Below, piece after piece: positions 47,269 through 55,429 of a stretch of DNA of 64,000 bases. Source of the DNA: an uncultured Actinomycetes bacterium (GTDB taxonomy: Bacteria; Actinomycetota; Acidimicrobiia; Acidimicrobiales; RAAP-2); assembly GCA_903900235.1 (NCBI GenBank), contig CAIUMH010000031.1, positions 54,471-118,470 of the forward strand. Reading direction: 5' to 3'. Each line of letters opens with the position of its first letter. The stretch's first letter is position 1. Under the pieces are notes generated by a model. The model worked only from the letters and a program-made list of their open reading frames with translations. It was not told where the DNA came from and ran no database searches. The translations under genes and the position numbers were made by a program.

Positions 47269-48458
47269 TGGCCAGCCACGGCATCAAGGACCGCGTCGCC
47301 ATCGTGGCGATGGGCTGCACGCCCTTCGCCGAGCAGTGGGACAAGGGTCTCGACGACCTGATCATCGATGCGGCCACCGAGTGCTTCGCCGACTCGAAGG
47401 CCACCAAGGACGAGGTCGACGCCTACTGGCTCGGCACCGCCCAGGGCGGCATGAGCGGCATCACGCTCGCCCGGCCGCTGCAGATCGACGGCAAGCCGGT
47501 GACCCGGGTCGAGAACTACTGCACGACTGGCTCCGAGGCGCTGCGCGCCGCGGCCTACGCCGTGGCCTCGGGCGCCTACGACATGGCCATGGCCGTGGGG
47601 GTCGAGAAGGTCAAAGACTCGGGCTACCAAGGCCTCAACGCCCAGAACCCTCCCATGGACGGCACTCAGCGGACCCTGACGGCGGCGGCCATGTTCTCCA
47701 TGGTCGCCCCCGCCTACGCCCAGAAGTACGGCGTGGACGAGGCCACCATGCGCTCGGTGCTCTCGGCCATCGCCGTCAAGAACCACTACAACGGGGCACG
47801 CAACCCACGGGCACAGTTCCGCCGGGAGATCACGGCCGAGACCGCCGAGAAGGCCCCGAAGATCGCCGGTGGCCTCGGCGTCTACGACTGCGCCGGCGTC
47901 GCCGACGGGGCGGCAGCGGCCATCGTGGTGCGGGCCGAGGATGCGCACCGGTACACGGACTCGCCGCTCTACATCAAGGCGCTCTCATTCGCCGCCGGGT
48001 CAGGGTCCGGTCTCACCGACCCCGACTACGACTACACCCACTTCCCCGAGTGCGCCACGGCCGCGCAGGACGCCTATGCCCAGGCCGGGATCACCGACCC
48101 CATCGCTGAGCTGGCCATGGCCGAGGTGCACGACTGCTTCACCCCGACCGAGCTGGTGCTCATGGAGGATCTCGGGTTCGCCGAGCGCGGCACCGCCTGG
48201 CAGGCGGTCCTCGACGGCCGCTTCGCCTTGGACGGTGACTTGCCGATCAACCCCGATGGGGGCCTCAAGAGCTTCGGCCACCCGGTCGGGGCCTCGGGGC
48301 TGCGGATGATCTTCGAGGCCTGGCTCCAGCTGCGCGGCAAGGCCACCCCCGAGCGACAGCTCTCGACGTCGAAGACCAAGGCGCTCACGCACAACCTCGG
48401 TGGCTACCCGGGTGAGATGGTGTCCTTCGTCTCCGTGCTCGGCACCGAGCTCGACTGA
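47268..48458 (+). CDS. SCP2-type thiolase
   Basis: This 396-aa thiolase belongs to the SCP2/archaeal-like group. The acyl-accepting cysteine is in NYCTTGSEALR, the histidine pair in MAEVHDCFTPTE and SFGHPVGASG. The C-terminal cysteine of classical thiolases is replaced (HNLGGYPGEM), as is usual in this group. It forms an operon with the ketosynthase-like/DUF35 fusion and probably forms a complex with it. The reaction may be thiolytic cleavage or condensation of an acyl-CoA, for example in sterol side-chain or fatty-acid breakdown. Confidence 0.87.
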   Translation: MASHGIKDRVAIVAMGCTPFAEQWDKGLDDLIIDAATECFADSKATKDEVDAYWLGTAQGGMSGITLARPLQIDGKPVTRVENYCTTGSEALRAAAYAVASGAYDMAMAVGVEKVKDSGYQGLNAQNPPMDGTQRTLTAAAMFSMVAPAYAQKYGVDEATMRSVLSAIAVKNHYNGARNPRAQFRREITAETAEKAPKIAGGLGVYDCAGVADGAAAAIVVRAEDAHRYTDSPLYIKALSFAAGSGSGLTDPDYDYTHFPECATAAQDAYAQAGITDPIAELAMAEVHDCFTPTELVLMEDLGFAERGTAWQAVLDGRFALDGDLPINPDGGLKSFGHPVGASGLRMIFEAWLQLRGKATPERQLSTSKTKALTHNLGGYPGEMVSFVSVLGTELD

Positions 48459-48487
48459 GCCCCGGGCGACGAGATCGGCCGTCCCGC

Positions 48488-48823
48488 TCAGATCTCGAGG
48501 AGGAAGCGGACTGCTCTCGCCATCTCGAACATCGCCACTTCGTCAACTGCTCCGATGCGGGCCCTCAGACGCTCGTCCGACACCGATGTGCTGTCCTCGC
48601 ACTTGGCGTAGGTGATCTCGTCGAGGCCCGATGCGCGAGGATCGATCTCGACGTGCGATGCCAAGCCGCGCTTCGCCGTCGTACATGGGATCACAATGAC
48701 CAATCCCGCCCGACTCCTGTTCAGCCGGTTACTCGACACGACCACCGCCGGTCGCGTCCCGGCTTGTTCAGAACCGATGGGATGTCCGAAGTCGACGAGC
48801 CAGAGGTCTCCTCGCTGCGTCAT
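48488..48823 (-). CDS. MazF/PemK endoribonuclease toxin, module 2
   Basis: This 111-aa protein has the canonical MazF start MTQRGDLWLVDFGHPIGSEQ, the TRPAVVVSSN strand, VIPCTTAKRG, and the conserved SYAKCEDSTSVS-like segment (here TYAKCEDSTSVSDERL). It is more canonical than MazF of module 1. It should cleave mRNA or tRNA. The start overlaps the antitoxin stop by 4 nt. Confidence 0.9.
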   Translation of the reverse strand: MTQRGDLWLVDFGHPIGSEQAGTRPAVVVSSNRLNRSRAGLVIVIPCTTAKRGLASHVEIDPRASGLDEITYAKCEDSTSVSDERLRARIGAVDEVAMFEMARAVRFLLEI

Positions 48824-49062
48824 TCCGGCGAGCGGTCAGCGATCGAACCACTCTCGATATTGCGCTCGTGAACGATCGAGCTCCACGCGACTGGGTCATC
48901 GCGAAGGGACTCGTAGCGCGACTCAAGGTTCGTGAAGAACAGGTCGCGCTCCAACGCTGATGCAGCATCATCAAGGAGTTCCGTCATGGGACGACCGGTC
49001 TGCTTCGAGAGCGCTGCGAAGCGATCCCTCGTCGACTCGCTTAGTCGGATGGTGGTGCTCAT
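48820..49062 (-). CDS. RHH antitoxin, MazF module 2
   Basis: This 80-aa protein has a ribbon-helix-helix N-terminus (MSTTIRLSESTRDRFAAL, then RPMTELLDDAASAL) and an acidic C-terminal arm (VAWSSIVHERNIESGSIA) that would fill the MazF groove. It is translated first and overlaps mazF. Confidence 0.85.
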   Translation of the reverse strand: MSTTIRLSESTRDRFAALSKQTGRPMTELLDDAASALERDLFFTNLESRYESLRDDPVAWSSIVHERNIESGSIADRSPE

Positions 49063-49080
49063 CGCCTCAGTCTACGAAAA

Positions 49081-49100
49081 TGTAGATTCAATCATCTACA
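49081..49100. promoter_or_regulatory. Operator of MazF module 2
   Basis: A perfect inverted repeat (TGTAGAT, 6-nt spacer, ATCTACA) lies 18 nt upstream of the RHH antitoxin start. A further half-site, TCTAC, lies at 49071-49075, and the area is AT-rich. This is the expected layout for RHH autorepression. Confidence 0.65.
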
Positions 49101-49129
49101 CATCTCATCATCGGACGAGCAGCAGGCGA

Positions 49130-50251
49130 TCAGCTCAGCACGTCCGCCAGCGGTCGGTAGTTCAGGTCGTGGGCATCGGCCACTGGCTCATAGGTAATGT
49201 GGCCTTCGGTGACGTTGACCCCCTCGGCGAGGGCCGCATCGGCCCGCACGGCGTTGTGCCACCCGTGCCGGGCGATCTCGAGCGTATAGGGCAGCGTGGC
49301 GTTGACCAGGGCGTGTGTCGAGGTGTTCGGGACAGCACCGGGCATGTTGGCCACGCAGTAGAAGAGCGAGTCATGGACCCTGAAGACGGGGTCGGAATGC
49401 GTGGTCGGCCTCGTCGACTCGAAGCACCCTCCCTGGTCCACCGAGATGTCGACGAGCACCGAGCCAGGCCGCATCGTGGCCACCATGTCATCGGTCACGA
49501 GCATCGGAGCCTTGGCGCCGATGACGAGCACGGCACCGATCACAATGTCGGCGTCGACGATGGCCTCCTCGATGGCGTGCTGCGACGAGGCCACGGTCTC
49601 GACCGCTCCACGGAAGTGGTGGTCGACCTCACGCAGGCGCTCGAGGTTTCGGTCGAAGATGTGCACGCCGGCGTGCATCCCCACTGCGATGGTCGCCGAG
49701 GCCATGCCGGCCACGCCCGCACCGAGGACCACGACCTTGGCTGCCTCCACGCCGGGCACGCCCGTGATCAGGGTGCCACGACCACCTCCGGCTCGCATGA
49801 GGTGATGGGCCCCCATGAGCGGAGCCATGCGACCGGCCACTTCGCTCATCGGCGTCAGCAGGGGCAGGGAATTGTTCGGCAGGCGCACTGTCTCATAGGC
49901 GATGGCCGTATTGCCGGCCGCCACAAGGGCATCAGTGCAGGGGCGCGACGCTGCGAGGTGAAGGTAGGTGAAAAGCACCTGATCCCGTCGTGCCCCGAGG
50001 CTGGCGTACTCCGAGGCAATGGGCTCCTTGACCTTGAGGACCAGGTCGGCGGCCGACCACACATCCTCGGCCGACGTGACGATCTCAGCCCCTTGGGCCA
50101 CGAAGTCCTCATCGCGGAGGGCTGAACCTCGGCCTGCGTCCTTCTGGATGATCACGCGATGGCCGGCGGAGACGAGCTCCTTGACTCCGGCCGGCGTGAT
50201 CGCAACTCGATACTCGTCGTCCTTGACTTCGCTCGGAATACCGATGAGCAC
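49130..50251 (-). CDS. ald: Alanine dehydrogenase
   Basis: Ald (373 aa) interconverts L-alanine and pyruvate plus ammonia with NAD. Landmarks are MLIGIPSEVKDDEYRVAITP at the start, KVKEP with the substrate lysine, the FTYLHLA histidine, the NAD-binding VVVLGAGVAGMASATIA, and the VDISVDQGG loop. The start codon is GTG. It lies next to an amino-acid/amine permease and close to a class III aminotransferase, so it may recycle alanine formed by that enzyme. Confidence 0.95.
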   Translation of the reverse strand: MLIGIPSEVKDDEYRVAITPAGVKELVSAGHRVIIQKDAGRGSALRDEDFVAQGAEIVTSAEDVWSAADLVLKVKEPIASEYASLGARRDQVLFTYLHLAASRPCTDALVAAGNTAIAYETVRLPNNSLPLLTPMSEVAGRMAPLMGAHHLMRAGGGRGTLITGVPGVEAAKVVVLGAGVAGMASATIAVGMHAGVHIFDRNLERLREVDHHFRGAVETVASSQHAIEEAIVDADIVIGAVLVIGAKAPMLVTDDMVATMRPGSVLVDISVDQGGCFESTRPTTHSDPVFRVHDSLFYCVANMPGAVPNTSTHALVNATLPYTLEIARHGWHNAVRADAALAEGVNVTEGHITYEPVADAHDLNYRPLADVLS

Positions 50252-50286
50252 GGGTATCAGCCCCTTTATGGGTATGGGTGTGTGAG

Positions 50287-51786
50287 CTACTCGATCGTCT
50301 CGTAGGCGATCGGCTTCGTCTTGAAGAAGTCACCCTTGGTGGTGACGCGGGCCAGCAGCACCAGCGGGATGCCGAGGCCGAGCACGATCAGGTCAGGAGC
50401 GGCCGACCCCCATCCATTGCTGATGATGACCTGGTAGCCCACGTAGAGCAGGAAGATGCCGGAGATGGTGGGGAGCAGGACGCCGGTGAAGAAGAAGGTC
50501 ACCTTCTTGAAGGCGACCTTGCGGAAGGCCCAGCCGCAGGTGATCCCGGTGACCCCGTAGTAGAAGGCCACGAGCACGCCGATGTTGAGGATCAGCTTGC
50601 TGAAGACCTGGTTGATCGAGTCGAAGCGGGTCGTGAGCAAGATGCCCACCAGCGAGAACATGGCCAGCGAGAGCGTGCCCACCGCCGGCGTCTTGAACTT
50701 CGGGTGGATCGAGCCGAAGACCTTCGGGAAGACCTTGTCGCGCGACATCGAGTAGGCGATGCGTGCCGCGGGCAGCAGGGTGGTCTGCGTGGTGGCCACC
50801 GTCGAGGTGATCACGGCGAAGATCATCAGGTAGCCGGCCCACGACCCGAAGAGCTGGTTGCCGAAGAAGAACAGCACGTTCGCGCCCTGGTCGTTGATCT
50901 CCTTGGGCGTGAGCAGCATCTGGATGGCCACGAAGTTGAGCAGGAAGACGAACAGCAGCAGCCACATGGAGATGACGCCGGCGCGACCCGGGGTGCGGGA
51001 CTTGTCCTTCGACTCCTCGTTGAGGTTCAGCGCCGTGTCCCAGCCCCAGAAGAAGAAGACGCCGAGGGCGATGCCGGCGGCCATGGCCGACCACGAGTGG
51101 ATGGCGAACGGGTTGAGCCAGCCGAAGTGGAAGGAGCTCGATCCCTTGGGGTGGGTGGCAAGGACCTTGATGATGCCGCCCACCGAGAACCCGATCACGA
51201 CGACGTACTCGATGATGACGAGGATCCACTGGAAGTTGGTCGTCCACCGGATGCCGTAGATGCAGATGAACGTGATGAGCACCAGCCATCCGGCGGCGAT
51301 GACCGCCGCCCACCAGAGGCTCCCGGCCGTGTTGTCGTCGATCCAGCCGACGGAGTTGAGGAACTGCAAGGTGTACGAGCCCGCCAGGAGTGGCGCCGAG
51401 ATGCAGAAGATGGTGGAGGTCACGATCTGGACCCAGCCGTTGAACCAGCCGAACGACGGTCGCGTCAGCTTCGACAGCCACGAGTACGAGGCACCGCAGT
51501 CCGGATCCTTGCGGTTGAGGTGGAAGTAGGCGATGGCGATGAACAGCACCGGCACGAAGCTGGCGATCAGGACCGACGGGGACAGAAGGCCGACCCCCAC
51601 GATGCCGAACACGAAGGCCATCGTCGAGGCCAGCGAGTAGGCCGGGGCCACCGACGACACGGCGACCGCCGTCGAGTCGAAGAGGCTGAGCTCGTCAGCT
51701 CGGAGCTGGTGGGCCTCCTCCCCCGCGGGCACCGGTGCGCCGAACGGCCCCAGTACGTCGTGCTCGGTCACCTCGTTGTCTGCCAT
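50287..51786 (-). CDS. APC-family amino acid/amine permease
   Basis: This 499-aa membrane protein is an APC-superfamily transporter. It has a polar N-terminus of about 40 residues and about 12 hydrophobic helices. The first-helix region has SVAPAYSLASTMAF, with unwound small residues typical of the substrate site, and the third has CGASYSWLSKL. The context (aldehyde dehydrogenase, aminotransferase, amine oxidase, alanine dehydrogenase) suggests it imports a polyamine, GABA-like compound or amino acid. A strong GA-rich SD precedes the ATG. Confidence 0.86.
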   Translation of the reverse strand: MADNEVTEHDVLGPFGAPVPAGEEAHQLRADELSLFDSTAVAVSSVAPAYSLASTMAFVFGIVGVGLLSPSVLIASFVPVLFIAIAYFHLNRKDPDCGASYSWLSKLTRPSFGWFNGWVQIVTSTIFCISAPLLAGSYTLQFLNSVGWIDDNTAGSLWWAAVIAAGWLVLITFICIYGIRWTTNFQWILVIIEYVVVIGFSVGGIIKVLATHPKGSSSFHFGWLNPFAIHSWSAMAAGIALGVFFFWGWDTALNLNEESKDKSRTPGRAGVISMWLLLFVFLLNFVAIQMLLTPKEINDQGANVLFFFGNQLFGSWAGYLMIFAVITSTVATTQTTLLPAARIAYSMSRDKVFPKVFGSIHPKFKTPAVGTLSLAMFSLVGILLTTRFDSINQVFSKLILNIGVLVAFYYGVTGITCGWAFRKVAFKKVTFFFTGVLLPTISGIFLLYVGYQVIISNGWGSAAPDLIVLGLGIPLVLLARVTTKGDFFKTKPIAYETIE

Positions 51787-51855
51787 CGCTGACGACCCCC
51801 CCTCTTCCTTGTGTGTGCTGCTATCGACCTTCGTTGGTTCTCTCTTGCTGCGACT

Positions 51856-53283
51856 CTAGGCCTCGATGTTGGACATCACATGCTTGATGCGCGTGTAGTC
51901 CTCGAAGCCATAGGTCGACAGGTCCTTGCCGTACCCCGAGTGCTTGAAGCCACCGTGGGGCATCTCGGCCACGATTGGGATGTGGGTGTTGATCCACACA
52001 CAGCCGAAATCGAGGTCACGAGAGAAGCGCATGGCCCGGCTGTGGTTCGACGTCCACACGCTCGATGCCAGGCCGTAGTCGACGCCGTTGGCGTGGGCCA
52101 GGGCTTCATCCTCGGTCGAGAACCGCTGCACGGTGATGACCGGGCCGAAGATCTCGGTCTGGATCATCTCGTCGGCCTGCTGGAGGTCAGCCACCACAGT
52201 CGGGGCAAAGAGGTAGCCCCGGTCGCCGACCTGGGCGCCGCCGGTCACCACTCGGGCGTGGCCCGGGGTGCGCTCGAAGAAGCCCTGCAGGCGAGCGAGC
52301 TGGTTGGCGTTGTTGACCGGACCGAAGTCGGCGTCGACCACGTCGAGCCCGCCGACCGTGGTGCCTTGGGCGGCCTCGGCGAGGGCGGCGACGAACTCGT
52401 CGTAGGCGGCGTCCTCAACCAGGACCCGGGTGGCGGCGGTGCAGTCCTGCCCGGCATTGAAGTACCCCGCACCGGCGATGCCCTCGGCAGCAGCTGAGAT
52501 ATCAGCATCGGCGAAGACGATGCACGGGGCCTTGCCGCCGAGCTCGAGGTGAACCCGCTTGAGCGAGGGAGCGGCCGAGGCGGCGACCTCCATGCCGGCC
52601 CGCACCGAACCGGTGATCGATGCCATCTGCGGGGTGCGGTGCTCGACGAGCGCCCGACCGGTGTCGCGATCACCGACGACGACGTTGAACACGCCGGCGG
52701 GAAGGTGCTCCGCCATGATCTCGGCCATGCGCACCGTCGAAACTGGCGTGGTGTCCGACGGCTTGAGGACCATGGCGTTGCCCGCGGCGATCGCCGGAGC
52801 CCACTTCCACACCGCCATCATCATCGGGTAGTTCCAGGGCGTAACCGCTGCGCAGACACCAATGGGCTCGCGACGGATCGAGGAGGTGTGCCCCTCCATG
52901 TACTCACCCGTCGACAGTCCCTGGAGGTGACGGGCAGCGCCGGCGAAGAATCGAATCTGGTCAACCATGGGCGGGATCTCCTCGTCCATGGTGAGCTGCA
53001 CGGGCTTCCCAGTGTTCTCGCTCTCGAGGGCCACGAGCTCCTCGCCCGCAGCTTCGAGGGCATCAGCAATACGGAACAGTGCCAGCGAACGCTCCGACGG
53101 CGTGGTCCGCTTCCAGCCATCGAAGGCCGAGGCGGCAGCGGCGCAGGCGGCGTCCACGTCGTCCTGGTTCGAGACAGGAACCTCGAGGTAGGCCTCCCCC
53201 GTCGAAGGGTTGATCAGCTGCTGGGTCTGCGAGCCTTTGGCCTCGACCAGTTCGCCACCGATGAAGTTCTTGAGACGCCCCAT
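51856..53283 (-). CDS. Aminoaldehyde dehydrogenase (PuuC/PatD-like)
   Basis: This 475-aa aldehyde dehydrogenase resembles gamma-aminobutyraldehyde or betaine-aldehyde dehydrogenases. Motifs are TPWNYPMMMAVWKWAPAIAA, the glutamate in HLELGGKAPC, the nucleophilic cysteine in FNAGQDCTAATR, and MPHGGFKHSGYGKDLS near the end. The ATG after an AGGGAGGG SD gives the usual MGRLKNFIGGE start. It is divergent from an Lrp/AsnC regulator and faces the aminotransferase/oxidase operon, so oxidation of the aldehyde product of those enzymes is the natural role. Confidence 0.88.
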   Translation of the reverse strand: MGRLKNFIGGELVEAKGSQTQQLINPSTGEAYLEVPVSNQDDVDAACAAAASAFDGWKRTTPSERSLALFRIADALEAAGEELVALESENTGKPVQLTMDEEIPPMVDQIRFFAGAARHLQGLSTGEYMEGHTSSIRREPIGVCAAVTPWNYPMMMAVWKWAPAIAAGNAMVLKPSDTTPVSTVRMAEIMAEHLPAGVFNVVVGDRDTGRALVEHRTPQMASITGSVRAGMEVAASAAPSLKRVHLELGGKAPCIVFADADISAAAEGIAGAGYFNAGQDCTAATRVLVEDAAYDEFVAALAEAAQGTTVGGLDVVDADFGPVNNANQLARLQGFFERTPGHARVVTGGAQVGDRGYLFAPTVVADLQQADEMIQTEIFGPVITVQRFSTEDEALAHANGVDYGLASSVWTSNHSRAMRFSRDLDFGCVWINTHIPIVAEMPHGGFKHSGYGKDLSTYGFEDYTRIKHVMSNIEA

Positions 53284-53487
53284 GGCGCACCCTCCCTGTG
53301 TCCAAGCCGCTGTGATGTCCAGCAGCCTCTTCAATGGCGCCACCTTCGCAGATTCGCCGGTCCCGTGCAAGGGAACTACGACGAATACCGATGGTTTCCG
53401 CAGGGAGTCGGTGGAAATCCGTCGTCTGTCTCGTCTATGCTGACGGATATAGGCGAACGTCGTTGCCTTCACGGAGGAAGATGACCA

Positions 53488-53994
53488 ATGGCACGGGCAG
53501 CCCGAGCGACGAAAATTCACACGATCGACTCGCCTGCACCGCTCGCCGTCTCCCTTGATGATCTCGATCGTCGCATCATCGCCGAGCTCCAGGTCGACGG
53601 CCGCCGTCCCTATGGTTCGATCGCCAGCCAGATCGGCCTTTCCGAGGCCGCCGTCCGACGGCGGGTCCAGCGGCTGCGCGACCAGGGCGCTCTCGAGATC
53701 GTGGCCATCACCGATCCCCTGCAGTTCGGCTACCACCGCGAGGCGATGCTCGGCGTCAAGGTCAGCGGCGACGTCCGGAGTGCCGCCGACGCCATCGCCG
53801 CCATCGACGAGGCGATCTATGTGGTCCTCACGGCCGGCAGTTTCGACCTCATCGTCGAGGTGATTGCCGAAGACGATGACCACCTCGTGCGGATCATGAA
53901 CGATCAGATCCGTCGCATCGACGGCGTTGTCGCCGTCGAGACCTTTCTCTATCTCAAGCTCGCCAAACAGACCTACTCATGGGGGAACCGATGA
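53488..53994 (+). CDS. Lrp/AsnC-family transcriptional regulator
   Basis: This 168-aa regulator has an N-terminal winged HTH (DLDRRIIAELQVDGRRPYGS, then QIGLSEAAVRRRVQRLRDQG) and a C-terminal RAM ligand-binding domain (MLGVKVSGDVRSAADAIAAI). It starts the operon with the aminotransferase, overlapping it by 4 nt, and is divergent from the aldehyde dehydrogenase over a 204-nt intergenic region. The region holds an imperfect inverted repeat (GGTTTCC at 53393-53399, GGAAATCC at 53413-53420) that could be its site. It probably senses the amine or amino acid catabolised here. Confidence 0.9.
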   Translation: MARAARATKIHTIDSPAPLAVSLDDLDRRIIAELQVDGRRPYGSIASQIGLSEAAVRRRVQRLRDQGALEIVAITDPLQFGYHREAMLGVKVSGDVRSAADAIAAIDEAIYVVLTAGSFDLIVEVIAEDDDHLVRIMNDQIRRIDGVVAVETFLYLKLAKQTYSWGNR

Positions 53995-55418
53995 CCGACA
54001 TCAGCACCGAACCGACCGCCGACCACTACGACGGCGTCGTCGCTCACGACGACGAGCAGCACGCCCTCGCCGAGAAGGCCCGGCGACACCTGTGGCTGCA
54101 CTTCAGCCGGATGGGTGCCTACAGCACGGACAATGAGATCCCGATCATGGTCAAGGGTGAGGGTGCTTATGTCTACGACCAGCGGGGCAAGAAGTACCTC
54201 GATGGCATCTCGAGCCTCTTCACCTCCCAGCTTGGCCATGGCCGCAAGGACCTCGCCGAGGCCGCCCGGGACCAGGCCGAGACCTTGGCCTACTACCCCC
54301 TGTGGACCTACGCCCACCCCAACGCCATCAACCTTGCCGAGAAGTTGAGCCAGATCGCCCCGGGTGACCTCAACCGCGTGTTCTTTACCTCCGGGGGCGC
54401 CGAGAGCGTCGAAAGCGCTTGGAAGCTTGCCCGTCAGTACCACCGGATGAACGGAGACATCGACCGCTACAAGGTCATCAGCCGGGACATCGCCTATCAC
54501 GGCACCACGCTCGGTGCCCTGTCGATCACCTCAATCCCGTCGATGCGGGCCCCCTTCGAGCCGCTCATCCCCGGGGCGGTCAAGGTGCCCAACACCAACT
54601 TCTATCGTGCCCCCGAGCACGCCGACGATGAGGTGGCTTTCGGTCGCTGGGCTGCCGATGAAATCGAGCGGGCGATAGAGCGAGAGGATGCGTCGACCGT
54701 CGCCGCGGTCTTCCTCGAGCCGGTTCAGAATGCCGGCGGCTGCTTCCCGCCGCCCCCCGGCTACCTCGAGCGAGTCCGCGAGATCTGCGACCGCCACGGT
54801 GTCCTCCTCGTCTTCGACGAGACCATCTGCGCGTTCGGTCGGCTCGGCGAGTGGTTCGGGTCCATCAAGTACGGGGTGACCCCTGACATCATCACCTGCG
54901 CCAAGGGGATGACGTCGGCCTACTCACCGCTTGGCGCCATGATCGTCAGCGACCGGATCGTCGAGCCATTCCTCCACGGAGACGAGAGCTTCCTCCACGG
55001 CTTCACCTTCGCCGGTCACCCGGTCAGCTCGGCCGTGGCACTGAAGAACCTCGCGATCTTCGAGGACGAGGACATCATGGGAAATGTCAACCGGCTCTCC
55101 CCCTACTTCCGGGCTGGCCTCGAGACGCTGCGGGACCTCCCCATCGTCGGCGACGTCCGAGGCGAGGGCTTCTTCTTTGGCATCGAGCTCGTCAAGGACA
55201 AGGACACCAAGGCCGGCTTCAGCGACGAAGAGTCCGAGCGCCTGCTGCGCGGGTATCTGTCCGGGGCTCTGTTCGAGAAGGGCTTGATCTGCCGAGCCGA
55301 CGACCGAGGTGACCCTGTCGTCCAACTCGCGCCGCCGCTCATCTGCGGCACCAAGGAGATTGACTTCATGGTGGAGACCGTTCGTGACGTCCTCACCCAC
55401 GGCCTGACGAAAATCTAG
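53991..55418 (+). CDS. Class III aminotransferase (omega-amine:pyruvate type)
   Basis: This 475-aa PLP enzyme belongs to the omega-transaminase/putrescine-aminotransferase group. Landmarks are TSGGAESVESAWKLARQY, AYHGTTLGALSIT, the DETICAFGRLG aspartate that holds the PLP ring nitrogen, the PLP lysine in ITCAKGMTSAYSPLG, and HGFTFAGHPVSSAVAL. Such enzymes move amino groups from polyamines, beta-alanine or GABA to pyruvate. ATGA overlap with the regulator and a nearby alanine dehydrogenase support pyruvate as acceptor. Confidence 0.9.
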   Translation: MTDISTEPTADHYDGVVAHDDEQHALAEKARRHLWLHFSRMGAYSTDNEIPIMVKGEGAYVYDQRGKKYLDGISSLFTSQLGHGRKDLAEAARDQAETLAYYPLWTYAHPNAINLAEKLSQIAPGDLNRVFFTSGGAESVESAWKLARQYHRMNGDIDRYKVISRDIAYHGTTLGALSITSIPSMRAPFEPLIPGAVKVPNTNFYRAPEHADDEVAFGRWAADEIERAIEREDASTVAAVFLEPVQNAGGCFPPPPGYLERVREICDRHGVLLVFDETICAFGRLGEWFGSIKYGVTPDIITCAKGMTSAYSPLGAMIVSDRIVEPFLHGDESFLHGFTFAGHPVSSAVALKNLAIFEDEDIMGNVNRLSPYFRAGLETLRDLPIVGDVRGEGFFFGIELVKDKDTKAGFSDEESERLLRGYLSGALFEKGLICRADDRGDPVVQLAPPLICGTKEIDFMVETVRDVLTHGLTKI

Positions 55419-55429
55419 GAGGACCCGAC

